From Verrucomicrobiota bacterium (GTDB taxonomy: Bacteria; Verrucomicrobiota; Verrucomicrobiia; Limisphaerales; J093), in NCBI GenBank assembly GCA_022710935.1, contig JAKLFY010000013.1, positions 1 through 64,000 on the forward strand: a stretch of DNA of 64,000 nucleotides, given 5' to 3'. The translations under genes were made by a program, and so were the position numbers. How positions within the stretch are numbered: position 1 is the stretch's first letter; every line of letters starts with the position of its first letter. The notes under the pieces were generated by a model. The model worked only from the letters and a program-made list of their open reading frames with translations. It had not been told where the DNA came from and did no database searches. Positions 43,709 to 52,247 of this stretch are shown here, piece by piece.

Positions 43709-45295
43709 ATGAAAGGACTCTCCCGTCTTTCAATCGCCTTGCATGCACTGGGCCTCGTGATCTCCACGGCGCACCCCGCCGTTCTCGAATTGCACACGCG
43801 CGAGCGGGTAGCGCTGGCCGCCGCGCCCGGCGAATTCCGGCTTGTCGAGAAGACGGTCGCCTGGGATGCGGCGAAGACAGCCATTATCGTGTGCGACATG
43901 TGGGATCGGCACTGGTGCCGCGGCGCCACGGCGCGCGTGGCCGAGATGGCTCCGCGCATGAACACCGTGCTCGAAGCCGCCCGCCGGCGCGGCATCCTGA
44001 TCATCCACGCGCCAAGCGGGACGATGGCGTTTTATGCCGATTCGCCGCAGCGCAAGCGGGCCCGGGAGGCGCCCGAGGCGCCGGCGCCGGACGGGATCGG
44101 CAACTGGCATTCGCTGGATCGCGCCAAGGAGGGCCCGCTGCCGATCGACGATTCGGACGGCGGATGCGACGACACGCCGCAATGCAGCCAGGGCAGCCCC
44201 TGGCGCCGCCAGATCGCCGCGCTCGACATTGGGCCTGACGACTGCATCAGCGACAGCGGCCGGGAGATCTTCAACCTGCTCGAACAGCGCGGCATCGAAA
44301 ACCTCGTCATCCTGGGCGTTCACGCGAACATGTGCGTCCTCGGGCGTCCGTTCTCGATCCGCGCCATGGTCGGCCTGGGCAAGAATGTGGTTCTCATGCG
44401 GGACCTGACCGACACGATGTACAATTCACGACGGCGCCCGTGGGTCAGCCACTTTGTGGGCACCGACCTGGTCGTCGAACATATCGAGAAGCACTGGTGC
44501 CCCTCGATCACAAGCGTCGACTTTCTCGGAGGCGAGCCGTTCCAGTTCCGGGACGACCGCCGGGCGCGGATTGTCTTTATTCTCGCCGAAAACGAGTACC
44601 GCACGTGGGAGACAGTCCCGGCCTTCGCACGCCAGGCGCTGGCCTGGCGCGGTTATCGCCTCGATTTCGTCACAGCCAGCCCGCGCACCGACGACTATGA
44701 CTTCAAAAACTACACCGCGATCGAGGACGCGGACCTGGTGTTCGTCAGCGCGCGCCGACGCGCCGTGCCGGTCGGGATGCTGGCCCTGCTGCGTCGGCAT
44801 CTCGAGTCGGGCAAGCCCTTCGTCGGCCTGCGCACGGCCAGCCACGCCTTCGCGCCCAGCCCCGACAAAGTCCGAAACCGACCCGAACTGGCGGCCTGGG
44901 CCGGATTCGATGCCGAGGTGCTGGGCGGCAACTATCATGGGCATCACCCGGCGGGGCGGGTGGCGAGGATCGAACCGGCGCCCAATGCCGCCTCGAGCCC
45001 TCTGCTGACAGGCGTTTCGCTGACCGGCTTCCAGACCCCCTCCTCCCTCTACCGCAATGCTCCGCTCCCACCCGCCAGTGAGCCCCTGCTTCTGGGCACG
45101 ATCGCCGACGCGCCGACGGAGCCTGTAGCCTGGAGCCGCGTCAGCGGCCCGCGTCAGTCCCGCGTCTTCTACACCTCGCTGGGCGGGCCCGAGGATTTCG
45201 GAAGCGCGGCCTTCCAACGCCTGTTGCTGAACGGAATCCTGTGGGCGCTCGATCAGCCGATCCCGCCCGTGGAGGCACCCGTGTTGGCGCCGTGA
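43709..45295 (+). CDS. Exported isochorismatase-like/ThuA-like fusion protein
   Basis: This 528-residue protein begins with a signal peptide (MKGLSRLSIALHALGLVIST). Residues 45-280 are an isochorismatase-like cysteine hydrolase: AIIVCDMWDRHW with Asp63, ILIIHAPSGTM, and VILGVHANMCVLGRPFS with Cys209. Residues 290-520 are a ThuA-like / class I glutamine-amidotransferase-fold domain (RIVFILAENEYRTWETVPAF, LVFVSARRRAVPVGMLALLR, GGNYHGHHPAGRVARI, VFYTSLGGPEDFGSAAFQRL). Such fusions occur in exported sugar or polyol degradation enzymes of Planctomycetes and Verrucomicrobia, but the substrate is not known. The two halves probably act on the same or linked substrates. Confidence 0.85.
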   Translation: MKGLSRLSIALHALGLVISTAHPAVLELHTRERVALAAAPGEFRLVEKTVAWDAAKTAIIVCDMWDRHWCRGATARVAEMAPRMNTVLEAARRRGILIIHAPSGTMAFYADSPQRKRAREAPEAPAPDGIGNWHSLDRAKEGPLPIDDSDGGCDDTPQCSQGSPWRRQIAALDIGPDDCISDSGREIFNLLEQRGIENLVILGVHANMCVLGRPFSIRAMVGLGKNVVLMRDLTDTMYNSRRRPWVSHFVGTDLVVEHIEKHWCPSITSVDFLGGEPFQFRDDRRARIVFILAENEYRTWETVPAFARQALAWRGYRLDFVTASPRTDDYDFKNYTAIEDADLVFVSARRRAVPVGMLALLRRHLESGKPFVGLRTASHAFAPSPDKVRNRPELAAWAGFDAEVLGGNYHGHHPAGRVARIEPAPNAASSPLLTGVSLTGFQTPSSLYRNAPLPPASEPLLLGTIADAPTEPVAWSRVSGPRQSRVFYTSLGGPEDFGSAAFQRLLLNGILWALDQPIPPVEAPVLAP

Positions 45296-45406
45296 CAACC
45301 GAGGGCCTGGTCGGAGTCATTGGCCGCCTTCAGAACTCTGGCAAGGCCTGCTGACTCCCCGTCGTGGCCAGGTGGTTCTGGGGCCCGGGTTGGGGGATGA
45401 GGCGTT

Positions 45407-46450
45407 TCAGGGGTGGGCGGTCTTGTGCATCACGAGCAGTTCCCGCACGGTGCGGCGTGGAGACGGCGGCGTCTCTTCGCCGTAGCCCAGGCGCAGCAGG
45501 AGTTGGGGATAGCCGGCGAGGCCCAACATGCTCGCCAACTGGGCGCGCAACTCGGGGATTTCGATCGGCTGATTCAGGAACGAGGCCCAGAGGTTCTCGG
45601 AGCGGGCGTGGAGCAGCAGGCTCTGCAAGGCCTGGCCGGTGTTGAGCCAGGTGGGGGCGTTGTCCTCAGGCGTCCAGAGCACGGCCAGCACCGGGGAGTG
45701 GGTGGCGACATCCCGGTCGCGGGCGGCCTGTCCGCCGCCGCGATCGAACGTGCGGATCAGCGCCGGCCCGGCGAAGGACATCCAGTCCTTGATTCCCAGG
45801 TCGTGGACCGCGAGTCCGTCCCGATGGCTTTCGGCCTTGGTTCGGACCCATCGAGCCAGCTCTTCCCGAAAGGCCTTGTCCGCCCACTGCATGCGGTCGG
45901 CCTGGGCGACGAGATCGGCGACGGCATTGCGGACTTCCTCGACAGCGTAGGCGGAGAGCCAGGCGCCTTGGGCCTGTGTGAGCGACTCGAACTCCGCCAG
46001 CAACTCGGTTGGCACCGGATCGGGGCGGAAGGCCTGGCGATTGGTGCGTCGCTGGGTGATGGCGTGAAACACGAGCACGTCGTCCGAGGAGGTCTCGCCG
46101 CTCAATCCCAGCCGCAATTGGGCCAGCAGGTCCGGGAGATCCGGATTCGGGAACAAGGAGACGTCGTACTTGTGACCGAAATACTCCGCCGCGATCCGCA
46201 GGTTGTACAAGGCGGCGCCGCAACTGATGGTGAGTTCGCGATCGCAGGGATCGATCACCCGGAGGGCGCGTCGGCGGTCGGCGAACAGCTCGACGTCCAT
46301 TGCGTTGATCCTGAAGAGCCAGGGCTGGGTGTTGTGGCTCGAGGGGGCAAGAATCGCGTAATTGAGCAGGAATTCGAGCTGGTCGGAGGCATAACCGCTC
46401 GCCGGGAAGTCGTCTGCGTTCACGCTCCAGGGCTGGAGATGGTCTTTCAT
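45407..46450 (-). CDS. Nitroreductase family (Acg-like) FMN protein
   Basis: The 347-residue product resembles the Acg-like branch of the nitroreductase superfamily, which has two pseudo-symmetric halves. Recognisable motifs are LLNYAILAPSSHNTQPWLFR and TINCG-like LTISCGAALYNLRIAAEYFG in the first half, with WTPEDNAPTWLNTGQALQSL and LLLRLGYGEETPPSPRR in the second. These enzymes bind FMN or store flavin. The open frame begins with TTG at 46495, but ATG at 46450 (MKDHLQPW) is the preferred start. No redox partner is adjacent. Confidence 0.85.
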   Translation of the reverse strand: MKDHLQPWSVNADDFPASGYASDQLEFLLNYAILAPSSHNTQPWLFRINAMDVELFADRRRALRVIDPCDRELTISCGAALYNLRIAAEYFGHKYDVSLFPNPDLPDLLAQLRLGLSGETSSDDVLVFHAITQRRTNRQAFRPDPVPTELLAEFESLTQAQGAWLSAYAVEEVRNAVADLVAQADRMQWADKAFREELARWVRTKAESHRDGLAVHDLGIKDWMSFAGPALIRTFDRGGGQAARDRDVATHSPVLAVLWTPEDNAPTWLNTGQALQSLLLHARSENLWASFLNQPIEIPELRAQLASMLGLAGYPQLLLRLGYGEETPPSPRRTVRELLVMHKTAHP

Positions 46451-46519
46451 AGGGGTCTCGAGGGCATTAGACGTCCCTTTCCCGACAACCTTCAAGCCAA
46501 ACCTGTGTCCGCCTCAGGC

Positions 46520-46552
46520 GCGCGGCGCGGCTGAGCTCGCCAAAGTCCTCGC
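46520..46552 (+). repeat. 33-nt dispersed repeat, copy 1
   Basis: The sequence matches 52144-52176 at 29 of 33 positions (GCGCGGC ... GGCTGAG ... AAGTCCTCGC). It lies between the nitroreductase start and the MBL-hydrolase stop and touches that stop codon. No coding role is apparent. Confidence 0.7.
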
Positions 46553-47487
46553 TAAAACACCTCCGGCACGCCCTCTTCAAGAACCCGCAGATGCCGGGCC
46601 AGATCCGCTTTCTCGATCAGCCCCCGAAGTCGCCGCAGCGGTTCGTCCATGTCCTCGAACGAAAGGCGGAAGGTCCCGTAGTGCATCGGCACGATCCATC
46701 GAGCCTGGAGCTCCCGAAAGGCCTTCACGGCGTCCTCAGGTCCCATGTGGACGCTGCGGAACGACTCGGGCTCATAGGCGCCGATGGGCAGCAGTGCGAT
46801 CTCGGGGGTGCAGCGCGTTCCGATCTCCTTGAACCCATCGAAGTAGGCGCTGTCGCCGGCGTGATAGATGCGCCGCCCCTGGTATTCGAGCAGGAAACCG
46901 CCGTATCCGCGATGATGGTCCCTCAGCACGCGCGCCCCCCAGTGCTTGCAGGGAGTCAGCGTCACCCGCAGGTCGCCGCGCGAAAACGTCTCCCACCATT
47001 CCAGTTCGAGCACCCTGTCGAAACCGAGGCCGTCGGCGAGATCGCCCACCCCCCAGGGCACGATGGCCATCCGCGGCGATGACAGCCGCCGCAGGGTCCG
47101 CTTGTGGAAATGATCGAAATGGGCATGGGTGAGAAGGACCAGATCGGCCTGCGGCAGGTCCTTGAGCTTCAGTCCCGCATGCTTCTGCCGCTTCATGAAA
47201 AACAGCCAGTTCGCGAAGTTGGGGTCGATCAGCACGTTCAAATCCGCAAACTGAATCAGAAAGGAGGCGTGCCCGATGAACGTGATCGCCACCTGCTTCT
47301 CGCCCAGGCGCGGAAAAGCCGGCGTCTTGCGCTGGCCGCCGCGCGGCGTCAGGAGCGCCTTCCAAACCATCTGCCGGAAGTATGCCCGCGGACTGAACGC
47401 CTGCGTGGGGGTCAATTCCTTGAACGAGCGGGGCAACTTTCGCCGCTTCCGCCGCGGGGCTTTCGACTGTGCAGAGTTCGAATCCAT
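46552..47487 (-). CDS. MBL-fold metal-dependent hydrolase
   Basis: ATG at 47487 (MDSNSAQSKAPRRKRRK) gives 311 residues; the open frame continues upstream to 47643 but has no coding character. The metallo-beta-lactamase motif is complete: LLTHAHFDHFHKRTL (His121, His123, Asp125, His126), and later HAGDSAYFDGF, PIGAYEP and IVPMHYGTF provide the remaining metal ligands. The ligand pattern and the WWETFSRGDLRVTLTPCKHW stretch resemble the N-acyl phosphatidylethanolamine phospholipase D-like / UlaG-like branch. It may hydrolyse a lipid-linked or phosphoester substrate. It is on the same strand as the nitroreductase, whose start codon is about 100 bases downstream of this stop. Confidence 0.88.
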   Translation of the reverse strand: MDSNSAQSKAPRRKRRKLPRSFKELTPTQAFSPRAYFRQMVWKALLTPRGGQRKTPAFPRLGEKQVAITFIGHASFLIQFADLNVLIDPNFANWLFFMKRQKHAGLKLKDLPQADLVLLTHAHFDHFHKRTLRRLSSPRMAIVPWGVGDLADGLGFDRVLELEWWETFSRGDLRVTLTPCKHWGARVLRDHHRGYGGFLLEYQGRRIYHAGDSAYFDGFKEIGTRCTPEIALLPIGAYEPESFRSVHMGPEDAVKAFRELQARWIVPMHYGTFRLSFEDMDEPLRRLRGLIEKADLARHLRVLEEGVPEVF

Positions 47488-47808
47488 GCAGCCAGGGCCG
47501 CCCCGGCCACCGCGCAACCGATCGCCGTGACTTTGGGCACGCCACCCTTTCCGGCTACCTTTACTCGACCCGCCCAAGAAACACAATCCCCGCCGCCGAT
47601 CCAACAGCAGTGGCCCCTCCCCCCAGCCCCCCTTCCTCTCCACGGTGACCTCTTACTTGAGTCAATTCGCAGGCGCGTTGGAAGACCATAATGATTGAAA
47701 TTCGGTCCGAGTTTTGGTATATAATGCCCACTGGCTCCACGGGAATCGGGCAAGGGGAGCAACTTGGTTCGACAGGCCAGTGCCGAACCGGGCCAGCCAA
47801 GGCTGCGC
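47488..47808 (+). other. Intergenic region upstream of the AraC regulator
   Basis: This 320-bp spacer separates the divergent MBL and AraC-type genes. It holds a good sigma-70 promoter at 47695-47725 toward the AraC gene. No repeat was recognised. Confidence 0.5.
47695..47725 (+). promoter_or_regulatory. Sigma-70-type promoter for the AraC regulator
   Basis: TTGAAA (47695-47700) is followed by a TATATAAT stretch (47718-47725), a 17-nt spacing to TATATA or 19 to TATAAT. The A/T richness contrasts with the surroundings. It is about 85 bases upstream of the ATG at 47809. Confidence 0.7.
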
Positions 47809-48876
47809 ATGGATCGAGGCCTTCGCTATCAGTCGGGCAGAAACCTGGTCGCTGGCGGCGCGACGGCGGGAGGCGACCTGGAGGGGGGAGTTGGTTTGCC
47901 GCTGGGGATAGCCTGCTCGGCGGAAAGCTGGTCCGCGTCCCGGCTGAGCGAGTTCGAGGCGTGTCGGCGCTGGCTCAAATCCGAGATTGAAACGAGACTT
48001 GGGCGTCTCCTCTCTGCTTCGACCGGTCTCTCGTTCTGCACGGTCTGGGCCGGGCCGTTCACTGCGGTCCAAGACGTGGACGGCCGCGGGTTCTGTCCGC
48101 GATGGCAAGACCTCGGGCCGGGCCGCACGGCGCTGGCAAAGCAGTGCGCAGGATGCCGCCTGAAGAACTGGGAAAGGAGCGCGACGGCCGGCAAGGGGAG
48201 TTACCGCTTCCGAGGCCTGTGCGGCGCGCCGACGTTGTGGATTGAACTGAGGGTCCGCGACCTCATGGTGGGGAGAGCCGTGTTCCAAGCACGCCCCCGG
48301 CCCGGCGCGGACGAGGAGGCGCCGGGCTTTGGACAGGCGGTTGAATTGCTGGACGTTCTGCTCGCCCAAGCAGCCGCGCGGATCGAGAACCAGGGTCTCC
48401 GGAAACAACTGGAGACCACCCGCCGCTTGCAGCAGTATCTCGAAACCGAAGTCGCTCGCTTGCGTCACGAACTCCACGCCCGGCTGCCGGAGGTGCCGGA
48501 GAAGACCGCGCCACCTGGAGAGGCTGACCGAACGCGGAACACCGTGGGTCAGATGTTGTCCTACGTGCGCGAGCACTACCAGAGGCCGATGAGCCTTGGC
48601 GAGGTGGCCCAGGCGCTGGGCAGGAACCCTTCCCATCTCTCGACGATGTTCGCGCAGGCCACCGGGGTGCCGTTCCATGCGTACGTGGACGAACTCCGCC
48701 TGGCGAAAGCCAAGCAACTGTTAAGCGACTCCACCCGTTCCATCATCCAGGTTGCCTGTGAAACCGGCTACGCCAGCGACGACTGGTTCCGCCACGCGTT
48801 CAAGGCCCACACGGGTCTGTCGCCGAGTGCGTGGCGGGAGGCACGGCTCATCCGTCTTGGACGGAAAAGCGAGTGA
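47809..48876 (+). CDS. AraC-family regulator with a PocR-like sensor region
   Basis: ATG at 47809 (MDRGLRYQSGR) gives 355 residues; the open frame starts earlier at TTG 47764. The middle carries a cysteine-bearing PocR-like segment (ALAKQCAGCRLKNWERSATA with CRLKN, then FRGLCGAPTLWIEL), which in this family binds a small molecule or metal. A coiled-coil-like helix (ARIENQGLRKQLETTRRLQQ) leads to the C-terminal AraC DNA-binding domain: MSLGEVAQALGRNPSHLSTM (first HTH) and SIIQVACETGYASDDWFRHA (second HTH). Its targets may include the adjacent toroid-protein gene downstream. Confidence 0.82.
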   Translation: MDRGLRYQSGRNLVAGGATAGGDLEGGVGLPLGIACSAESWSASRLSEFEACRRWLKSEIETRLGRLLSASTGLSFCTVWAGPFTAVQDVDGRGFCPRWQDLGPGRTALAKQCAGCRLKNWERSATAGKGSYRFRGLCGAPTLWIELRVRDLMVGRAVFQARPRPGADEEAPGFGQAVELLDVLLAQAAARIENQGLRKQLETTRRLQQYLETEVARLRHELHARLPEVPEKTAPPGEADRTRNTVGQMLSYVREHYQRPMSLGEVAQALGRNPSHLSTMFAQATGVPFHAYVDELRLAKAKQLLSDSTRSIIQVACETGYASDDWFRHAFKAHTGLSPSAWREARLIRLGRKSE

Positions 48877-49048
48877 GGCTTGAAGTCTGTTCTGCGGGCC
48901 GGACCTCTCTTCACGAAGGCCAGAATTCCCTCCGATGGGCCAAACAAAACACCGTTGGCGCCTGCCCAGGAGTGCTGCGTAATGGAGCACCGTGCGGGCC
49001 TAACCCGAACGGCCCGCGGAGTAAAAACCTAAACGATGGAGTGATGCT

Positions 49049-51106
49049 ATGAGAATCAAATTGGGTTGGTTGCTCGCGGTGAGCGCGGCGGGGACGCTCG
49101 CCCTCACCGCTCAGGTGCGTGCCGTCACGCCGGAAGAGATCGCCCACTCGATCGAGAGCGGAATCACATGGCTGGTGGCGCAACAGAATGCTGACGGCTC
49201 ATGGAGCGCGTCTGGGGGATCAGAGCCGGTCGCCGGAACGGCCCTGGCCGTGGTAAAACTCGAGGAACGCGCTTTCGAACTGGGGTATTCTTCACCCTTC
49301 GATGACTCATACCCCTACAAGGACAACATCACCAGAGGTTTGAATTACCTCTTCAGCCAGACGGCCTCATACGGTGCGGGTGCCGGGGTTTGCTTCACCC
49401 TTGGCAACCACGAAACCTACCGCACGGGCCTGGCAATGATGGCCGTGGCTGGCAGCAGAGCGCCTGCGCGGGTCGTCAACGTGCCGGGAAGTCTGGTCCA
49501 TGGCTGGACTTACCAGCAGGTGCTGCAGGCCTGCGTCGACTATTTCGTGTTCGCGCAGAATCCGGACGGTGGCTGGCGGTATTTCTGGTTGAATCAGCCG
49601 AGCGACAACTCCAACTCGGGTTACGCGGTTCTGGGGTTGCGGTACGCTGAAGCGCCGGCCTATGGCTTTGGCTGTGTCATCCCGCCGGCTACCAAGGCCA
49701 GGTTGAGCGCCTGGCTCAACGCCATTCAAGACCCCAGCGGCGGTTCCGAGTACGTTGTCGGCGGAGGATGGGTGAACCTGCTCAAGACGGGGAACCTCTT
49801 ATTCGAGCAGTCTTTTGTGGGCGATACCATCGCCTCACCCAGGGTCCAGAACGCGATCAATTACATCCAGAACACTTGGAACAACGGGTCGGCCGACCCG
49901 GGGTGGCGACCTCATCACTACCAATCCATGTATTGTCTCATGAAGGGTCTTGTGAGCTTTGGGATTGATACGCTCACGGTCGGGGGCAGTCCGGTGGATT
50001 GGTATGGGGAATTCGCGACGGCCATTGTGCTCAGTCAAAAGGCCGATGGGTCCTGGCCCCCGGACAATTGGGGTGACCCCCCTTTGACAACCGCTTGGGC
50101 GCTGCTCGTGCTCGAAAAAGTCGCCCCGCCTCCGCCCATCGAGGTGACGCTGACGGTGCCGGCCTGCGCGTGCGACCTGACGGGGTACGACGTCACGGCC
50201 ACTTACACCGTCGAACGCTTCAGGGTGGACGGCACACTCGCGTTGTATGAAGACGACGCATTGGTCGACACGGTCCTGTTCGAGGATTTCACCGGAACGG
50301 CTGACCACGTGCTTCCCGTCGCCCACGACACCCCCGGCCTGCACATCTGGCGCGCCGTGCTCGATGTGACTCCCGTAGGCGGCGGGACGCCGGCGCACGA
50401 TGAGGACCAGGCAAAGCTGACTGTGTGTGAGACGCCGCAGGTGGGCGACATCCCCGACCAGATCGCGCCCTTCGCCGCCTTCGATCTGGATGATTACCTG
50501 ACCTACGGCGGTTCGCTGCCGGTGACCTGGACCGTCAGTGGCGTGCCGGTCGGTTGGACGGTCGCCATTGACCCGGGCAACACTGCTTCCGTGGCGGCGC
50601 CAGAAGGGGCGACCGAACCGGCCACGGTCACCTTCACCGCGAGTGTCACCTGCTGCGACGAGGTGGTCTGCGCGGGCAGTGATCCGGCTGTGTTCACGCC
50701 GAACCAACCGCCCGATTGCTCGGAGGCCTATCCCAGCATGGAACGGCTCTGGCCGCCGAACCACCAGTTCGAAGCCATCCAGGTCCTCGGCGTCACCGAC
50801 CCGGACGGCGATTCGATCGCGATCACCATCGACGCCATCTGGCAGGATGAGCCGGTGAACACTTACGGCGACGGCAGTTTCGCCCCGGACGGCTTCGGCG
50901 TGGGCACCAGCATCGCCGAAGTCCGGGCCGAGCGGTCCGGAACCAAGAAAGTCCCGGGGAACGGAAGGGTGTACCACATCGTCTTCACGGCCGATGATGG
51001 CCGCGGGATGACCTGCTCGGGCGAGGTGCTCGTGGGGGTGCCGCATGACATCAAGGATCCGGTGATCGATGACGGGCCGAACTACGATTCGACGGTTGGG
51101 CCATAA
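49049..51106 (+). CDS. Exported alpha/alpha-toroid protein with Ig-like domains
   Basis: The 685-residue product has a signal peptide (MRIKLGWLLAVSAAGTLALT). Residues 30-350 form an alpha/alpha-toroid like prenyltransferase/squalene-cyclase folds, with repeated QW-type motifs LVAQQNADGSWSASGG, FAQNPDGGWRYFWL and LSQKADGSWPPDNWG. The DxDD signature of cyclases is not visible, so a binding or unknown catalytic role is likelier. The C-terminal half holds Ig-like and cadherin-like segments (IEVTLTVPACACDL, PSMERLWPPNHQFEAIQVLG). TGGAGTG 8-14 bases before the ATG is a good ribosome binding site. A hairpin terminator follows at 51136-51163. Confidence 0.8.
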   Translation: MRIKLGWLLAVSAAGTLALTAQVRAVTPEEIAHSIESGITWLVAQQNADGSWSASGGSEPVAGTALAVVKLEERAFELGYSSPFDDSYPYKDNITRGLNYLFSQTASYGAGAGVCFTLGNHETYRTGLAMMAVAGSRAPARVVNVPGSLVHGWTYQQVLQACVDYFVFAQNPDGGWRYFWLNQPSDNSNSGYAVLGLRYAEAPAYGFGCVIPPATKARLSAWLNAIQDPSGGSEYVVGGGWVNLLKTGNLLFEQSFVGDTIASPRVQNAINYIQNTWNNGSADPGWRPHHYQSMYCLMKGLVSFGIDTLTVGGSPVDWYGEFATAIVLSQKADGSWPPDNWGDPPLTTAWALLVLEKVAPPPPIEVTLTVPACACDLTGYDVTATYTVERFRVDGTLALYEDDALVDTVLFEDFTGTADHVLPVAHDTPGLHIWRAVLDVTPVGGGTPAHDEDQAKLTVCETPQVGDIPDQIAPFAAFDLDDYLTYGGSLPVTWTVSGVPVGWTVAIDPGNTASVAAPEGATEPATVTFTASVTCCDEVVCAGSDPAVFTPNQPPDCSEAYPSMERLWPPNHQFEAIQVLGVTDPDGDSIAITIDAIWQDEPVNTYGDGSFAPDGFGVGTSIAEVRAERSGTKKVPGNGRVYHIVFTADDGRGMTCSGEVLVGVPHDIKDPVIDDGPNYDSTVGP

Positions 51107-51135
51107 GGGGAGGCGATAACATCGCCGGCGCAGCG

Positions 51136-51163
51136 AGAGGGCAACGTTACGATGTTGCCCTCT
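51136..51163 (+). terminator. Candidate terminator after the toroid-protein gene
   Basis: A perfect 10-bp stem (AGAGGGCAAC at 51136-51145 with GTTGCCCTCT at 51154-51163) and an 8-nt loop is followed by TACTCTCTGC, which is only weakly T-rich. Confidence 0.5.
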
Positions 51164-51330
51164 TACTCTCTGCAGGAGACAATTCTCTCTTGACAAAAAC
51201 CGGGTGTGGGAATGGAGTCCGGTCCCGATGCAAGCAATGGCGGCTGTTCAAGATGGCTCACACCTGCGCTGTCGGCCGCCTTTGAAGAAATCCTTCCATT
51301 CGCTCCAATAACCATCAACCAAAGCAGCCT

Positions 51331-51984
51331 ATGCAGACACAGAATCAAAAACCGCTAAGAATCGCCGCCGCAGTTTGTCTTGCCGCGTGCGCCACCATGC
51401 AGGGTCAGGCCCTCGGGGACCAGGGCCAAGTCTATGGACGCTTCGATGTAGGCGCCAACTTCATGAACGACCTCAAGGTCGACAACACCGGTATCGACCT
51501 CGAGTTCGACACGGGTGTGCGATTCGATTTCGCCGGCGGGTACAAGATCACGGACGCTTTCGCCGTCGAACTCGAAGTCGGGTTTGCTTATAATAGCGTG
51601 GATTCGTTCAATTTCCATTACGGGCAGGATTACGAGGCTGACATCTCGGACTATGGCCTGGACTTCGATCTCTACCAGATCCCGATGCTGGTCAACCTTA
51701 GCTACACCATCCCGTTGAACTCGAAAATCAAACCCTTCGTTGGCGTCGGCGTGGGCGGTTTGGCCGCCATCGCAAGCGCCGAGATGTATGGATTCGAGGA
51801 GGACGAGAGCGCATTCGCTTTCGCCTACCAGGCCTTCGCGGGCGTCAACTACCAGATCTCGAACAACGTCGATATCGGCCTGATCTACAAGTTCATGGGG
51901 TCTTCCGATCTTGACTTCGACAGCTTCGAAACAGACGGCATCGGCGCTCACATGATCGGACTCAACCTCGAGTGGCGGTTCTGA
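51331..51984 (+). CDS. Outer membrane beta-barrel protein
   Basis: A 217-residue protein with a signal peptide (MQTQNQKPLRIAAAVCLAAC then QGQALGDQ). The mature part has alternating hydrophobic/hydrophilic strands typical of an eight-stranded barrel (GRFDVGANFMNDLKV, RFDFAGGYKITDAFAVELEV, PFVGVGVGGLAAIA) and ends in the aromatic Phe of LEWRF, a BAM recognition signal. It is probably an OmpA/OmpW-like small porin or adhesin. A TTGACA at 51190-51195 lies upstream, and a strong terminator follows. Confidence 0.87.
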   Translation: MQTQNQKPLRIAAAVCLAACATMQGQALGDQGQVYGRFDVGANFMNDLKVDNTGIDLEFDTGVRFDFAGGYKITDAFAVELEVGFAYNSVDSFNFHYGQDYEADISDYGLDFDLYQIPMLVNLSYTIPLNSKIKPFVGVGVGGLAAIASAEMYGFEEDESAFAFAYQAFAGVNYQISNNVDIGLIYKFMGSSDLDFDSFETDGIGAHMIGLNLEWRF

Positions 51985-52009
51985 TCGGACTCGCCCCGCA
52001 ACATCGTCG

Positions 52010-52048
52010 CCATACGCCCGGATCGTCGGGCGTATGGCTCTTTTGTTT
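52010..52048 (+). terminator. Rho-independent terminator after the outer-membrane barrel gene
   Basis: A perfect 11-bp stem (CCATACGCCCG at 52010-52020 with CGGGCGTATGG at 52027-52037) and a 6-nt loop is followed by CTCTTTTGTTT. Confidence 0.92.
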
Positions 52049-52143
52049 TGTGCCGCCCCGCAGGGCTGGGGGCTCTGGCCCGCTGGTCCCGCCGCCGCGG
52101 GGTTGCTCCTCAGTCGCAGAGCTCAAGGCCATGCTCCTCCGCC

Positions 52144-52176
52144 GCGCGGCTCGGCTGAGTTCGTCGAAGTCCTCGC
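52144..52176 (+). repeat. 33-nt dispersed repeat, copy 2
   Basis: This sequence matches 46520-46552 at 29 of 33 positions. It lies in the spacer before the glycoside-hydrolase-like gene, after the terminator at 52010-52048. Confidence 0.7.
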
Positions 52177-52247
52177 CGGCAACCCAAATCCCCTCCAGTA
52201 AGACCGGCATCAGTTGTTCCACAGACCCTCAACAACAGGAATCCCCC

